A DNA stretch of 10,603 nucleotides from assembly GCA_041744735.1 (NCBI GenBank), contig JBGTKH010000665.1, positions 1 through 10,603 of the forward strand, in the 5' to 3' direction. This DNA comes from JBGTKH01 sp041744735. Lineage in GTDB: Bacteria > Planctomycetota > Planctomycetia > Pirellulales > Pirellulaceae. Under the pieces are notes generated by a model. It was not told the origin of the DNA. It was given only the letters and a program-made list of their open reading frames with translations, and searched no databases. The position numbers were made by a program, and so were the translations under genes. Positions 1-6,329 of this stretch are shown here, piece by piece; position 1 is the stretch's first letter, and every line of letters begins with the position of its first letter.

Positions 1-82
1 ACCACGTCATCCGAGTTGACTTGATGCATCACGCGCTCTCCAATAAAGGTCCCTCCCGACACGAAAACGGAAAGCACTACCT

Positions 83-1462
83 CTACCAAAGTTCGCGTTG
101 CCGCGCTAGCCTAGATTGCCCAAAGTGCGCGTTGGCCGTGATTCGCCAACTCCTTCCTAGTTCACATACTTTATTCAGCAACAGTTCGTTCTTCCCCAGG
201 CTCGGGTCCTTCTTCAGTTGCGTCGGGTCAAACGCGTTCCACAGACCATCTAACTCCTTGGCGTACTCTATGTCATTGTCTTTGTGCAATTTACTGGTCC
301 AGATCGCTTTTGCAATTTCATCGGTTGGCAGGGTCGGGCGGCGGTGTTTAAACCAGTCTGGAAACGCCTCTTTCGCTTCGTCGATGAGTGTGATCGCTGT
401 CGAATACTTGGTTTCCCAATTTGTGATTTCTGATTCTAAGTCATTGATCTTCCCGTCACGTTCTCTAATCGCCTTATCGCTTTGCTGCCGTAAGCTTGCC
501 AATTGCTCAGTCAACGTCGCCATCTGATCGCGACCGGACCGGACGTGCCAAAGGAGCAATCCGAGCACGACAGCCGCCATCACCGTCATTGCGACGAGGA
601 AAGGTCTATACCTCGTGCGCTGTAGCTCTTGCCAGCGTTCAAGTGCCTTGCCGGCGTCGGTGGGCCGTTTCTGAGGATCGGGATCGAGCAACACCCGCAA
701 CAGGTGTCGTGTCGGACGGGAAACGCCAGCTTCCCTGAGCTTGCGCTTGAACTGCGGCCAAGCGGAACTATCGTCACTGTTTAGACCGATCAGTGCGTTT
801 TTTCCAAGGAACATTTCGCATGCCGTGAGCCCCAGCGCGTACATATCCGACTGTTTGTTCGGCTTCTCTGTCTTATTTTTCCACTCAGGCGGCAAGTGCG
901 CGATGGTGGCAGCGTGCAGCGATCTTGCGTCCGTCCACCAGGTCATGGGGCCAATGGCAGCGTCGGCGATCCACACAATTCGGCGCGTTCCATCACCTTG
1001 CAGAAAGATGTTTCCGGGGCGCAGATCACCGTGGGGCAGTTCTCTCGCGTGCAATGCGGCCAGACCTGTCAGCATTGCCTTCAGGCAGCCTTCTCCGTCG
1101 CCAAGGCTGATTCCCTTATCGAATTGGATCTTGCTGAGTAGTGAAATCCCGTTGTGCTCGCCCACAAGATAAAAAGTGCCGTTCGGCAGTTGGCCGGCCT
1201 CGCATGGCGTAGAAACATGCGGCAATTTGCACGACAAAAGTTGGCGTAGGCGATCTTGGAATTCGCCTTTTGCCGCAACAGGTGTTTCCTCTTTGTCAAC
1301 TACGCCGTCCAGGAACCTTACTACACGTGTGACCGGATAATCGCGGTGAAGCCGCGTATCCGTCGCCTCGAAAACGCAGCCGAAGTCGCGGCGACTGGTT
1401 GTCAATTCATCCCCCAAACACAATCCGTCAGGAAGATGCTGTTGGTAATCCTTCTTGTTCAT
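83..1462 (-). CDS. Membrane-anchored Ser/Thr kinase-like protein, probable pseudokinase
   Basis: A 459-residue protein with a Hanks-type kinase fold at residues 15-280, one transmembrane segment at about 288-306 and a charged, probably coiled-coil stretch at about 312-365 followed by an unassigned tail. Visible kinase landmarks are the catalytic loop HGDLRPGN (144-151, Asp146 and Asn151 kept), PPE (191-193), the subdomain IX motif DMYALG (206-211) and the late Arg in QKRP (266). Several key positions are degraded. The glycine-rich loop keeps essentially one Gly (residue 28), the VAIK lysine is not evident around residues 43-49, HRD reads HGD, and the DFG motif reads DAA (167-169). It may therefore bind ligands or partners rather than phosphorylate. 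The kinase half would be cytosolic. The start ATG has only a weak purine-rich site upstream and overlaps the stop of a minus-strand frame by ATGA, which I regard as chance. Fold call firm, activity call inferred. Confidence 0.85.
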   Translation of the reverse strand: MNKKDYQQHLPDGLCLGDELTTSRRDFGCVFEATDTRLHRDYPVTRVVRFLDGVVDKEETPVAAKGEFQDRLRQLLSCKLPHVSTPCEAGQLPNGTFYLVGEHNGISLLSKIQFDKGISLGDGEGCLKAMLTGLAALHARELPHGDLRPGNIFLQGDGTRRIVWIADAAIGPMTWWTDARSLHAATIAHLPPEWKNKTEKPNKQSDMYALGLTACEMFLGKNALIGLNSDDSSAWPQFKRKLREAGVSRPTRHLLRVLLDPDPQKRPTDAGKALERWQELQRTRYRPFLVAMTVMAAVVLGLLLWHVRSGRDQMATLTEQLASLRQQSDKAIRERDGKINDLESEITNWETKYSTAITLIDEAKEAFPDWFKHRRPTLPTDEIAKAIWTSKLHKDNDIEYAKELDGLWNAFDPTQLKKDPSLGKNELLLNKVCELGRSWRITANAHFGQSRLARQRELW

Positions 1463-1722
1463 GGCTGCGCCCCATGCTGCCAGCCAAGTGCGTCGATAAC
1501 CCGGCGAAAGACGGCACTTTCTTTCCGCTGCTCTCCTGGACGCGAAATCTGTTCCGAATGATTTCGCTCGAAGCTACGAAACGTGTCTGCGCCGGGCGGT
1601 GCCGCGCTGATTACGGAAACTGCGCCGTCTATATTCTCGTCCCGTAATTCCGCACTCTGAGTGTGCGATCCCATTGCCCATTCCCTGGCGGCGATTTTGC
1701 CGGGCGGTATCCGTAGATTTGC

Positions 1723-1821
1723 AATGCAGCGGTCGAGACACTGGCGGTTCAGAATTCCCAGTTCCGTCTCGGCTATGTTGAGCCAGCCGCCGCGCGTGGG
1801 AGTGTTGTGGATTTCCAGCTT
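1723..1821 (-). pseudogene. IS630-family transposase remnant (C-terminal DDE fragment)
   Basis: On the minus strand one frame reads KLEIHNTPTRGGWLN, then IAETELGILNRQCLDRCI. This matches the hallmark of IS630-type DDE transposases around the third catalytic acidic residue, usually of the form LEIHyTPkHgSWLNmaEiEls.LsrqcLdrRi, and the WLN..E glutamate is present. Recognisable similarity covers only about 33 residues. The first two catalytic Asp regions are missing, the lysine-histidine of the usual PKHGSW is replaced by TRGG, and the expected basic C-terminal tail is not readable downstream. The open frame around it (1459-2076) extends into the hairpin-rich RNA segment and is not credible as one protein. 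It is a decayed relic next to the candidate RNA; I saw no terminal inverted repeats or TA target duplication. Family assignment is from memory of the motif. Confidence 0.7.
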
Positions 1822-1865
1822 GCTCATTTGACCGTCTGGTGCTGAATTGGGACGAACTTCCGCGC

Positions 1866-1899
1866 AAAAAAAAGAGGAGCGCCGATCCAAGGCCGCTCC
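1866..1899 (-). terminator. Rho-independent terminator of the candidate RNA
   Basis: On the minus strand the arm GGAGC, a bulged G and GCC pairs across the loop TTGGATC with GGC and GCTCC. This gives eight base pairs, seven of them G-C, followed at once by TCTTTTTTTT (1875-1866). The plus strand has no T run after the stem, so it acts in one direction only. No intact protein gene lies upstream on the minus strand, so it most likely ends the structured RNA. Confidence 0.75.
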
Positions 1900-2145
1900 C
1901 CGAACCCCGACCAAGGGGCACCAACGAACAGCACCTAGCCGACGCTCCCTTGCGGGAGCGCGGTCCAAGCACTGCTTCTGTAGATCAAGAGCCTCGCGGC
2001 TCAGGTTGGTCGTTTTCGAGGAAGCAGAAACTTGACGCACACGCGTCAATTCAAGTTGTCGTTTGCGTGGCTTCACGAGCCACGATTTTCATTTTGCCTA
2101 CGCCTCCACTTGCGTGCGTAACGGGTGCGCACTTTGTCGTGCGCT
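1866..2145 (-). ncRNA. Candidate structured non-coding RNA, multi-hairpin, unknown family
   Basis: Read on the minus strand, this segment contains successive perfect hairpins. In order they are GCGCAC-GACAAA-GTGCGC (2144-2127), CGTGGCT-CGTGA-AGCCACG (2084-2066), TTGACGC-GTGT-GCGTCAA (2049-2032), GAGCC-GCGA-GGCTC (2002-1989), CGCTCCC-GCAA-GGGAGCG (1960-1943), CCCC-TTGGTC-GGGG (1918-1905), and a terminator stem (1899-1876) followed by a T run. Loops GCAA and GCGA are GNRA tetraloops, and the CGTGA loop contains GTGA. Such loops appear only on the minus strand, which sets the orientation. A further 7-bp helix, CTGCTTC (2027-2021) with GAAGCAG (1978-1972), encloses the GCGA hairpin, so the fold is nested. 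I found no RNase P, tmRNA, SRP or riboswitch signature. The 5' end and promoter were not identified. Hairpins are seen directly; function is unknown. Confidence 0.55.
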
Positions 2146-2357
2146 TCAGACCATCATTCTACGACCGCGGAGTTTCGCTTTGCAATAAGCAAGGGGGAAA
2201 ATCTTCCCTGACACCCTGGATGAATTTCCCGTCACGGTGGCAACGGTCCGCTACCGCGCTGGGCTTGGTGCTTGATTGCTTACGCAAAATAATCAGGTCC
2301 AAAACAACGAATGGCCAGTGTTTTTGCGAGAAACTCCGAGCGTCGGCCCGAAACCTC

Positions 2358-2386
2358 TTGCAACCTGAAGCGGTCCCACGTATCAA
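2358..2386 (+). promoter_or_regulatory. Candidate sigma70-type promoter for the small gene at 2421
   Basis: TTGCAA (2358-2363) and TATCAA (2381-2386) lie 17 bp apart, each matching the consensus at four of six positions. Transcription would start near 2393, leaving a leader of about 28 nt with an AGGAA ribosome site before the ATG at 2421. The same -35 hexamer recurs upstream of the GntR gene. Motif evidence only. Confidence 0.35.
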
Positions 2387-2420
2387 AATGGCGTCCTGAT
2401 TTACCCGCAAGGAACGCTTC

Positions 2421-2759
2421 ATGACCGAGCAATCGACAACATCCAACGGCCGGCAAAACACGCTCGTGCTCGCCGTTGACAACGACCACTCGCCACAGTG
2501 CGGCGTGCCGCCAGCGATCGTGCATCGCGCCGGCGACGGAAACTACGTCGGATTCTTTGCTAATTCCTACGGAGAACAATGGGTGGTCGAAATTGACCGG
2601 CAGACGAAGACGGGAATTCTCCGCGGCGGCGACATCGGCTGGGACACGGCGATCGAGATTGCTGACGGGCAGGTGCACGGGGACTTGATTCTTGGACAGG
2701 ACGAGAAGCAGTGGCTGGCGGCCTGTTGGCGGGCGGCAATGGCTGGACGGCCTGCGTGA
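2421..2759 (+). CDS. Small protein of unknown function (112 aa)
   Basis: I do not recognise a family. The protein is acidic to neutral, without signal peptide or membrane helix. Its core (about residues 30-106) alternates short hydrophobic and charged stretches such as GDGNYVGFFANSYGEQWVV and ends in a helix-like segment QWLAACWRAAM, suggesting a small mixed alpha/beta cytosolic domain. The start is supported by AGGAA seven bases before the ATG and by a candidate promoter at 2358-2386. The overlapping minus-strand frames have poor composition, and this frame has the G/C-rich third positions of the neighbouring genes, so I take it as real. It stands alone: about 245 bases separate it from the next gene. 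Confidence 0.6.
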   Translation: MTEQSTTSNGRQNTLVLAVDNDHSPQCGVPPAIVHRAGDGNYVGFFANSYGEQWVVEIDRQTKTGILRGGDIGWDTAIEIADGQVHGDLILGQDEKQWLAACWRAAMAGRPA

Positions 2760-3003
2760 CAAACGGGATTGAGCTAAAGTGACACTGGTTACGAGTCTGG
2801 GCGATGCCCAATAGATGCAGCGTCGTGGCGTATCAGACGGTACGTCACGCCGATTTGACCTTGTCGACCGTCACAGCCGCTGGACAATCGTGAAGCCACA
2901 GGGTTGGCAACTGCCCTCGCGAACGAGAAACAAATTGCCGTGACAAGGTTTTGTTTACCTATCACACAAGCCCCGACGGCCTTCCGGCGCGAAGGAGATT
3001 TCG

Positions 3004-3648
3004 ATGCCCATCCACTTACTTGTCGTGGACGATCACGAGGCGGTGCGCTGCGGACTGGCAGCCATGCTGAAGGGATCCAGCATCAAAGTCGTCGCCGCAG
3101 CGGCTAACGCCAAGGGGGCCGTGACGCTGGCGGCGAAGCACAAACCGGACGTGGTGTTGCTGGACATGCTGTTGCCAGGGGGTGATGGTTTGCAAGCGCT
3201 TAAGGCAATCAAGAGTCGCAGTCCCGCGACACGGGTCGTCATGTTCTCAGGCTACGACAATCCGACGTATGTGGCGCGCGCCGCCGTGCTCGGCGCATCC
3301 GATTATGTGCTCAAAGGCTGCACTCGAACGGAATTGATTGACGCGATTGAACGAGCTGCGGCAGGGCAAGCGTTAGATGACCGCAGCTTGCTGAAACGTG
3401 TCACAGGAGTGATGGGCCGGGAACGTCCACGCGGAGCCGATGACACACCGTTGACCAACCGCGAGCATCAAGTGCTGCGGCACATTGCGCTCGGATTGAG
3501 CAATCGCGACATCGCCAACTCGCTGGGTATCAGCATTGAGACGGTCAAAGAACACGTGCAGAATCTGATGCGCAAGCTGGATGTCCATGACCGGACAGAG
3601 GCCGCCGTCTGGGCCGTTCGTCGGCGGTTGGTCGAGGTTGGATCATAG
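3004..3648 (+). CDS. NarL/LuxR-family two-component response regulator
   Basis: A 214-residue DNA-binding response regulator. The receiver domain (about 3-122) shows the acidic pair Asp9-Asp10, the phospho-acceptor Asp54 in VVLLDMLLPGGDG, the Ser82 switch position and Lys104 in YVLKG. A linker leads to a LuxR-type helix-turn-helix (about 149-210) with LTNREHQVL, GLSNRDIANSLGISIETVKEHV and NLMRKLDV, matching the family in length and order. Phosphorylation of Asp54 should control DNA binding. A strong ribosome site, AAGGAG (2992-2997), lies six bases before the ATG. No histidine kinase lies in the window and neither neighbour is an obvious partner, so it is an orphan here. All phosphorylation residues are intact. 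Target genes cannot be read from the sequence. Confidence 0.95.
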   Translation: MPIHLLVVDDHEAVRCGLAAMLKGSSIKVVAAAANAKGAVTLAAKHKPDVVLLDMLLPGGDGLQALKAIKSRSPATRVVMFSGYDNPTYVARAAVLGASDYVLKGCTRTELIDAIERAAAGQALDDRSLLKRVTGVMGRERPRGADDTPLTNREHQVLRHIALGLSNRDIANSLGISIETVKEHVQNLMRKLDVHDRTEAAVWAVRRRLVEVGS

Positions 3649-3806
3649 ACTTCACGAGAGTCGCGCAGTGATTTGCCTCCGGCCGGAACACTACGCGCTC
3701 TGCTTGTCGCGTTTGCGGTCCCGCTGTCTCTGCCGGCACGCTTGACAAGATGGCGCCCGGAACAGGACGAAGAATTGCCTGAGACGATGTGGTCCATTCT
3801 CGCGAT

Positions 3807-3840
3807 AACGCAACGCTTCTCAGCTTGCGTTCCTGCTTTT
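3807..3840 (+). terminator. Stem-loop with short T tract after the response regulator
   Basis: AACGCAA (3807-3813) pairs with TTGCGTT (3825-3831), and an inner GC/GC pair with one bulged base extends the stem. It is followed by CCTGCTTTT. The T run is short and offset, so this is at best a weak terminator for the gene ending at 3648; it could instead be a regulatory stem in the spacer. The remainder of 3649-3853 shows nothing clear. Confidence 0.3.
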
Positions 3841-3853
3841 CCGCGGAAGTAAA

Positions 3854-3882
3854 TTGTGGTGCTCTTGCTCGACCGTTATATT
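3854..3882 (+). promoter_or_regulatory. Candidate promoter for the copper amine oxidase
   Basis: TTGTGG (3854-3859) and TATATT (3877-3882, five of six to TATAAT) are separated by 17 bp. Transcription would begin near 3889. That leaves a leader of about 40 nt before the ATG at 3929 and rules out the upstream in-frame ATG at 3854 as a translation start for this transcript. Confidence 0.4.
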
Positions 3883-3928
3883 GCTCATAGGCGGATTCGA
3901 GCAATTTCAACCCACCGAGATTTCTGCC

Positions 3929-5893
3929 ATGTCCACGCAAGTGCAACTCACGTCGGCGAAGGTGACTCCCAGCGATCAACCCGTTTCCAGTCATCCACTC
4001 GAACCGCTGGCAGCGCGAGAAGTCGCGCGTGCCGTTGCGATTCTCACAGAGCAGGGCAAAGTCACGCCGACCATGCGTTTTGTGTCGGTGAGCCTGAAAG
4101 AGCCGCGAAAGGAGTCGCTACACGCGGCTTCCGACCGGCCGCTGCCGCGCGAGGCCTTCGTCGTGCTGTTCGACAACGCGACTAACTCCTGCTTCGAGGC
4201 GGCGCTATCGTTGTCCGCCGGCGAGCTGCTTACGTACCGGCACGTCCCCGGCGTGCAGCCGACGATGACAATCGACGAGCAAGTGGAGTGCGAGCAGGCG
4301 GTGCTGCAAAACGCCGAGTTCAAGGCGGCGCTGAAAAAGTACTACGGTCTCGACGACACGAGCCTGGTGATGGTGGATATTTGGAGCGCAGGCAACTATG
4401 GCTCGGAAGAGGATCGCACCAAGCGGCTGGCACGGCCGCTGTGTTTTGTCCGCAGTGACCGGACCGACAACGGCTACGTGCGGCCCATCGAAGGACTGCG
4501 GCCCGTCGTTGATCTAAACACGATGCAGGTGTTACGCGTCGAGGAATACGGGCATTGGCCGCTGCCACCTGGCGAAGGCAACTACGCCGCCAGCCGAGTC
4601 CCAAATCAGCGGCGCGACGTGAAACCGATCGACATCACGCAGCCGGAAGGGCCGAGCTTCGAGGTCCAGGGCAACCGGGTCCGCTGGCAGAACTGGGATT
4701 TCGTGATTGGCTTCAACGCCCGCGAGGGGCTGACACTACATCACCTGCGCTACAACGATGGAGGCAAAATGCGGTCGGTGCTGTACCGCGCGTCACTGAC
4801 CGAGATGGTCGTCCCCTACGGCGATCCGGGGCCGACGCAACGCCGCAAGAATGCGTTCGACGTGGGAGAATACGGCATGGGCATGTGCGCGAACAGCCTC
4901 GAACTGGGCTGCGACTGCCTGGGCGTGATCAAGTACTTCGACGCTCATCTGTGTACCAGCCGCGGCGAGCCGCTGACAATCAAGAACGCGATCTGCATGC
5001 ACGAGGAGGATTTTGGCATTCTCTGGAAACACACCAACCGCCGGTTGCCCGACGCGCCCGAAGTCCGCCGCTCGCGGCGGTTGGTAATCTCGTCGATTTC
5101 GACGGTCGAGAATTACGAGTACGGTTTCTTCTGGTATCTGTACCAGGACGGCAACATTCAGCTTGAGGTAAAGCTCACCGGCATTCTCTCGCTGGGCGCA
5201 CTGCAGCCGGATGAAAAGCCGAAGTACGGCAATCTGGTCGCGCCGCAACTTTACGCGCCCAACCATCAGCACTTCTTCAACGTGCGGCTCGACTTCGATC
5301 TCGACGGCGCGAGCAACACGGCCTACCAGGTGGATGCCGTCGCCGAAGAATTGGGTGATGACAATCCGTTCGAGAACGCCTTTTATGCAAAAGCCACCAG
5401 GCTCAGGACGGAACAGCAAGCCCGCGCCCATTTGAATCTGGAAACTTGCCGTACGTGGCGGATCGTGAATGAGCAGTCGCTGAACTCGGTGGGCGAGCCG
5501 GTAGGCTACAAGTTTTACCCGGGCGACAACGCGTTTCCGCTGGCTTCCAAAAACGCCTGGTGGCGGAAGCGGGCCGGTTTTGTCGAAAGCCATGTCTGGG
5601 TCACGCCCTACTCCGACGACGAGAAATACGGCGCCGGCGACTTCCCCAACCAGAGCCAAGGAGGCGACGGCCTGATTCGCTGGACTGCCGCGGACCGACC
5701 TATCGAGAACACCGATCTGGTCTTTTGGTACACGATGGGCCACACGCACATTCCGCGGCCCGAAGACTACCCCGTGATGCCCACTGCCTACATTGGATTT
5801 CTACTCAAACCCAACGGTTTTTTCGCCGCGAATCCGGCCAACGACCTGCCGCCCTCGCCAAAGAAGCACGCGGATCATGCCTGTTGCCATTAG
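3929..5893 (+). CDS. Copper-containing primary-amine oxidase (TPQ enzyme)
   Basis: A 654-residue enzyme oxidising primary amines to aldehydes with release of ammonia and hydrogen peroxide. Numbered from the ATG at 3929, the cofactor tyrosine in STVENYEYGF is Tyr396, which would self-convert to topaquinone. The catalytic base in NAFDVGEYGMG is Asp311. Copper ligands are His446 and His448 (HQHFFNV) and His607 (GHTHIPRPEDYPVMP). Spacings agree with family members such as the Arthrobacter enzyme. N-terminal N2/N3-type domains occupy roughly residues 25-210 and the catalytic domain the rest. There is no signal peptide, so it should be cytosolic. An in-frame ATG 75 bases upstream would add a cysteine-containing stretch unlike the family and overlaps the candidate promoter, so I chose 3929, although its ribosome site is weak. 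The C-terminus ends in the unusual HADHACCH. Substrate is unknown; no aldehyde dehydrogenase is adjacent. Confidence 0.95.
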   Translation: MSTQVQLTSAKVTPSDQPVSSHPLEPLAAREVARAVAILTEQGKVTPTMRFVSVSLKEPRKESLHAASDRPLPREAFVVLFDNATNSCFEAALSLSAGELLTYRHVPGVQPTMTIDEQVECEQAVLQNAEFKAALKKYYGLDDTSLVMVDIWSAGNYGSEEDRTKRLARPLCFVRSDRTDNGYVRPIEGLRPVVDLNTMQVLRVEEYGHWPLPPGEGNYAASRVPNQRRDVKPIDITQPEGPSFEVQGNRVRWQNWDFVIGFNAREGLTLHHLRYNDGGKMRSVLYRASLTEMVVPYGDPGPTQRRKNAFDVGEYGMGMCANSLELGCDCLGVIKYFDAHLCTSRGEPLTIKNAICMHEEDFGILWKHTNRRLPDAPEVRRSRRLVISSISTVENYEYGFFWYLYQDGNIQLEVKLTGILSLGALQPDEKPKYGNLVAPQLYAPNHQHFFNVRLDFDLDGASNTAYQVDAVAEELGDDNPFENAFYAKATRLRTEQQARAHLNLETCRTWRIVNEQSLNSVGEPVGYKFYPGDNAFPLASKNAWWRKRAGFVESHVWVTPYSDDEKYGAGDFPNQSQGGDGLIRWTAADRPIENTDLVFWYTMGHTHIPRPEDYPVMPTAYIGFLLKPNGFFAANPANDLPPSPKKHADHACCH

Positions 5894-5913
5894 CGCGATT
5901 GGAAATGTATTTT
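5884..5913 (+). promoter_or_regulatory. Weak candidate promoter downstream of the amine oxidase
   Basis: TTGCCA (5884-5889) and TATTTT (5908-5913) lie 18 bp apart, overlapping the amine oxidase stop codon. A start near 5920 would serve the small reading frames beginning at 5933 or 6024. Only four of six matches in each box. Confidence 0.25.
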
Positions 5914-6023
5914 TAAGGGATTGCAGGGCGAAATGAATGAAGTGGAATTCGAGTTGCTTGCACTAGGCGACCGGGCTGCTGGACGGGATCGGCACGTGCG
6001 CAGCGGGGCGCGAGAGTCGTCGC

Positions 6024-6317
6024 ATGAGAGTTCACTTCGGTGGCGAGGATGGCTTGGCTCGAGCGTGGTATGAGGCGTTCGAGGAGATCCGCGCAACCAA
6101 GGACCGCTGGCTGGTGCATTTCATCTTGGACGGCCTAATGACCGCGGAATCGGTTCGCGCACAACTTGAGCAGTCAGACCGCGACGCCTGGGAGATGGTT
6201 CGCCAGTTGATCCATAAGCAACCGGAACTTGCGGTTGCGGCGGCCGAGCAACTCGGCGGGGCCGTGCTACCGCCGGACGAATTGGCAGACGATGAGTTGG
6301 AGGCAGACCATGATTAG
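6024..6317 (+). CDS. Small helical protein of unknown function (97 aa)
   Basis: I do not recognise a family. The sequence is rich in Ala, Glu, Asp, Arg and Leu and looks almost fully helical, from WYEAFEEIRATKDRW through the HFILDGLMTAESVRAQLE and MVRQLIHKQPELAVAAAEQL segments, with an acidic tail (DELADDELEADHD). There is no signal peptide or membrane segment. Composition and G/C-rich third positions support coding. The 5' end is uncertain: the ATG at 6024 has only GAGAG seven bases upstream, while an ATG at 5933 in another frame has a better AGGG site and reads MNEVEFELLALGDRAAG before stopping near 6071. Either these are separate short frames or a frameshift split one gene. It converges on the minus-strand gene ending at 6330. 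Confidence 0.55.
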   Translation: MRVHFGGEDGLARAWYEAFEEIRATKDRWLVHFILDGLMTAESVRAQLEQSDRDAWEMVRQLIHKQPELAVAAAEQLGGAVLPPDELADDELEADHD

Positions 6318-6329
6318 CGTCACAGTCGC

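Noticed and set aside
1989..2049. Plus-strand resemblance to bacterial SRP RNA (a shared AGGAAGCAG near an AGGT stretch)
   Set aside because: The match is about nine bases, the flanking bases do not form the SRP apical stem, and GNRA loops and terminator favour the minus strand.
1459..2076. A 205-codon minus-strand open frame overlapping the kinase start by ATGA
   Set aside because: Only about 33 codons resemble a transposase; the rest runs through the hairpin and poly-T segment with protein-unlike composition. The ATGA overlap looks coincidental.
2066..2095. Plus-strand terminator reading of the CGTGGCT/AGCCACG hairpin followed by ATTTTCATTTT
   Set aside because: No plus-strand gene lies upstream for it to terminate, and the T stretch is interrupted; it fits better as one stem of the minus-strand RNA.
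1866..2145. CRISPR array or integron attC array as the source of the regular hairpins
   Set aside because: The stems have different sequences, spacing is irregular, and there is no repeated unit, integrase or cas gene.
2192..2209. GGGAA/TTCCC hairpin and the nearby CGGTGGC/GCTACCG stem (2235-2256) as part of the RNA
   Set aside because: The first is A/T-weak and the second forms fully only on the plus strand, so I could not extend the RNA past about 2145 with confidence.
2935..2965. TTGCCG and TATCAC as a promoter for the response regulator
   Set aside because: The 19-bp spacing and poor box matches make it too weak to list.
4793..5749. A 318-codon open frame on the minus strand inside the amine oxidase
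   Set aside because: It is a shadow of the high-GC plus-strand gene, whose catalytic residues are all in place.
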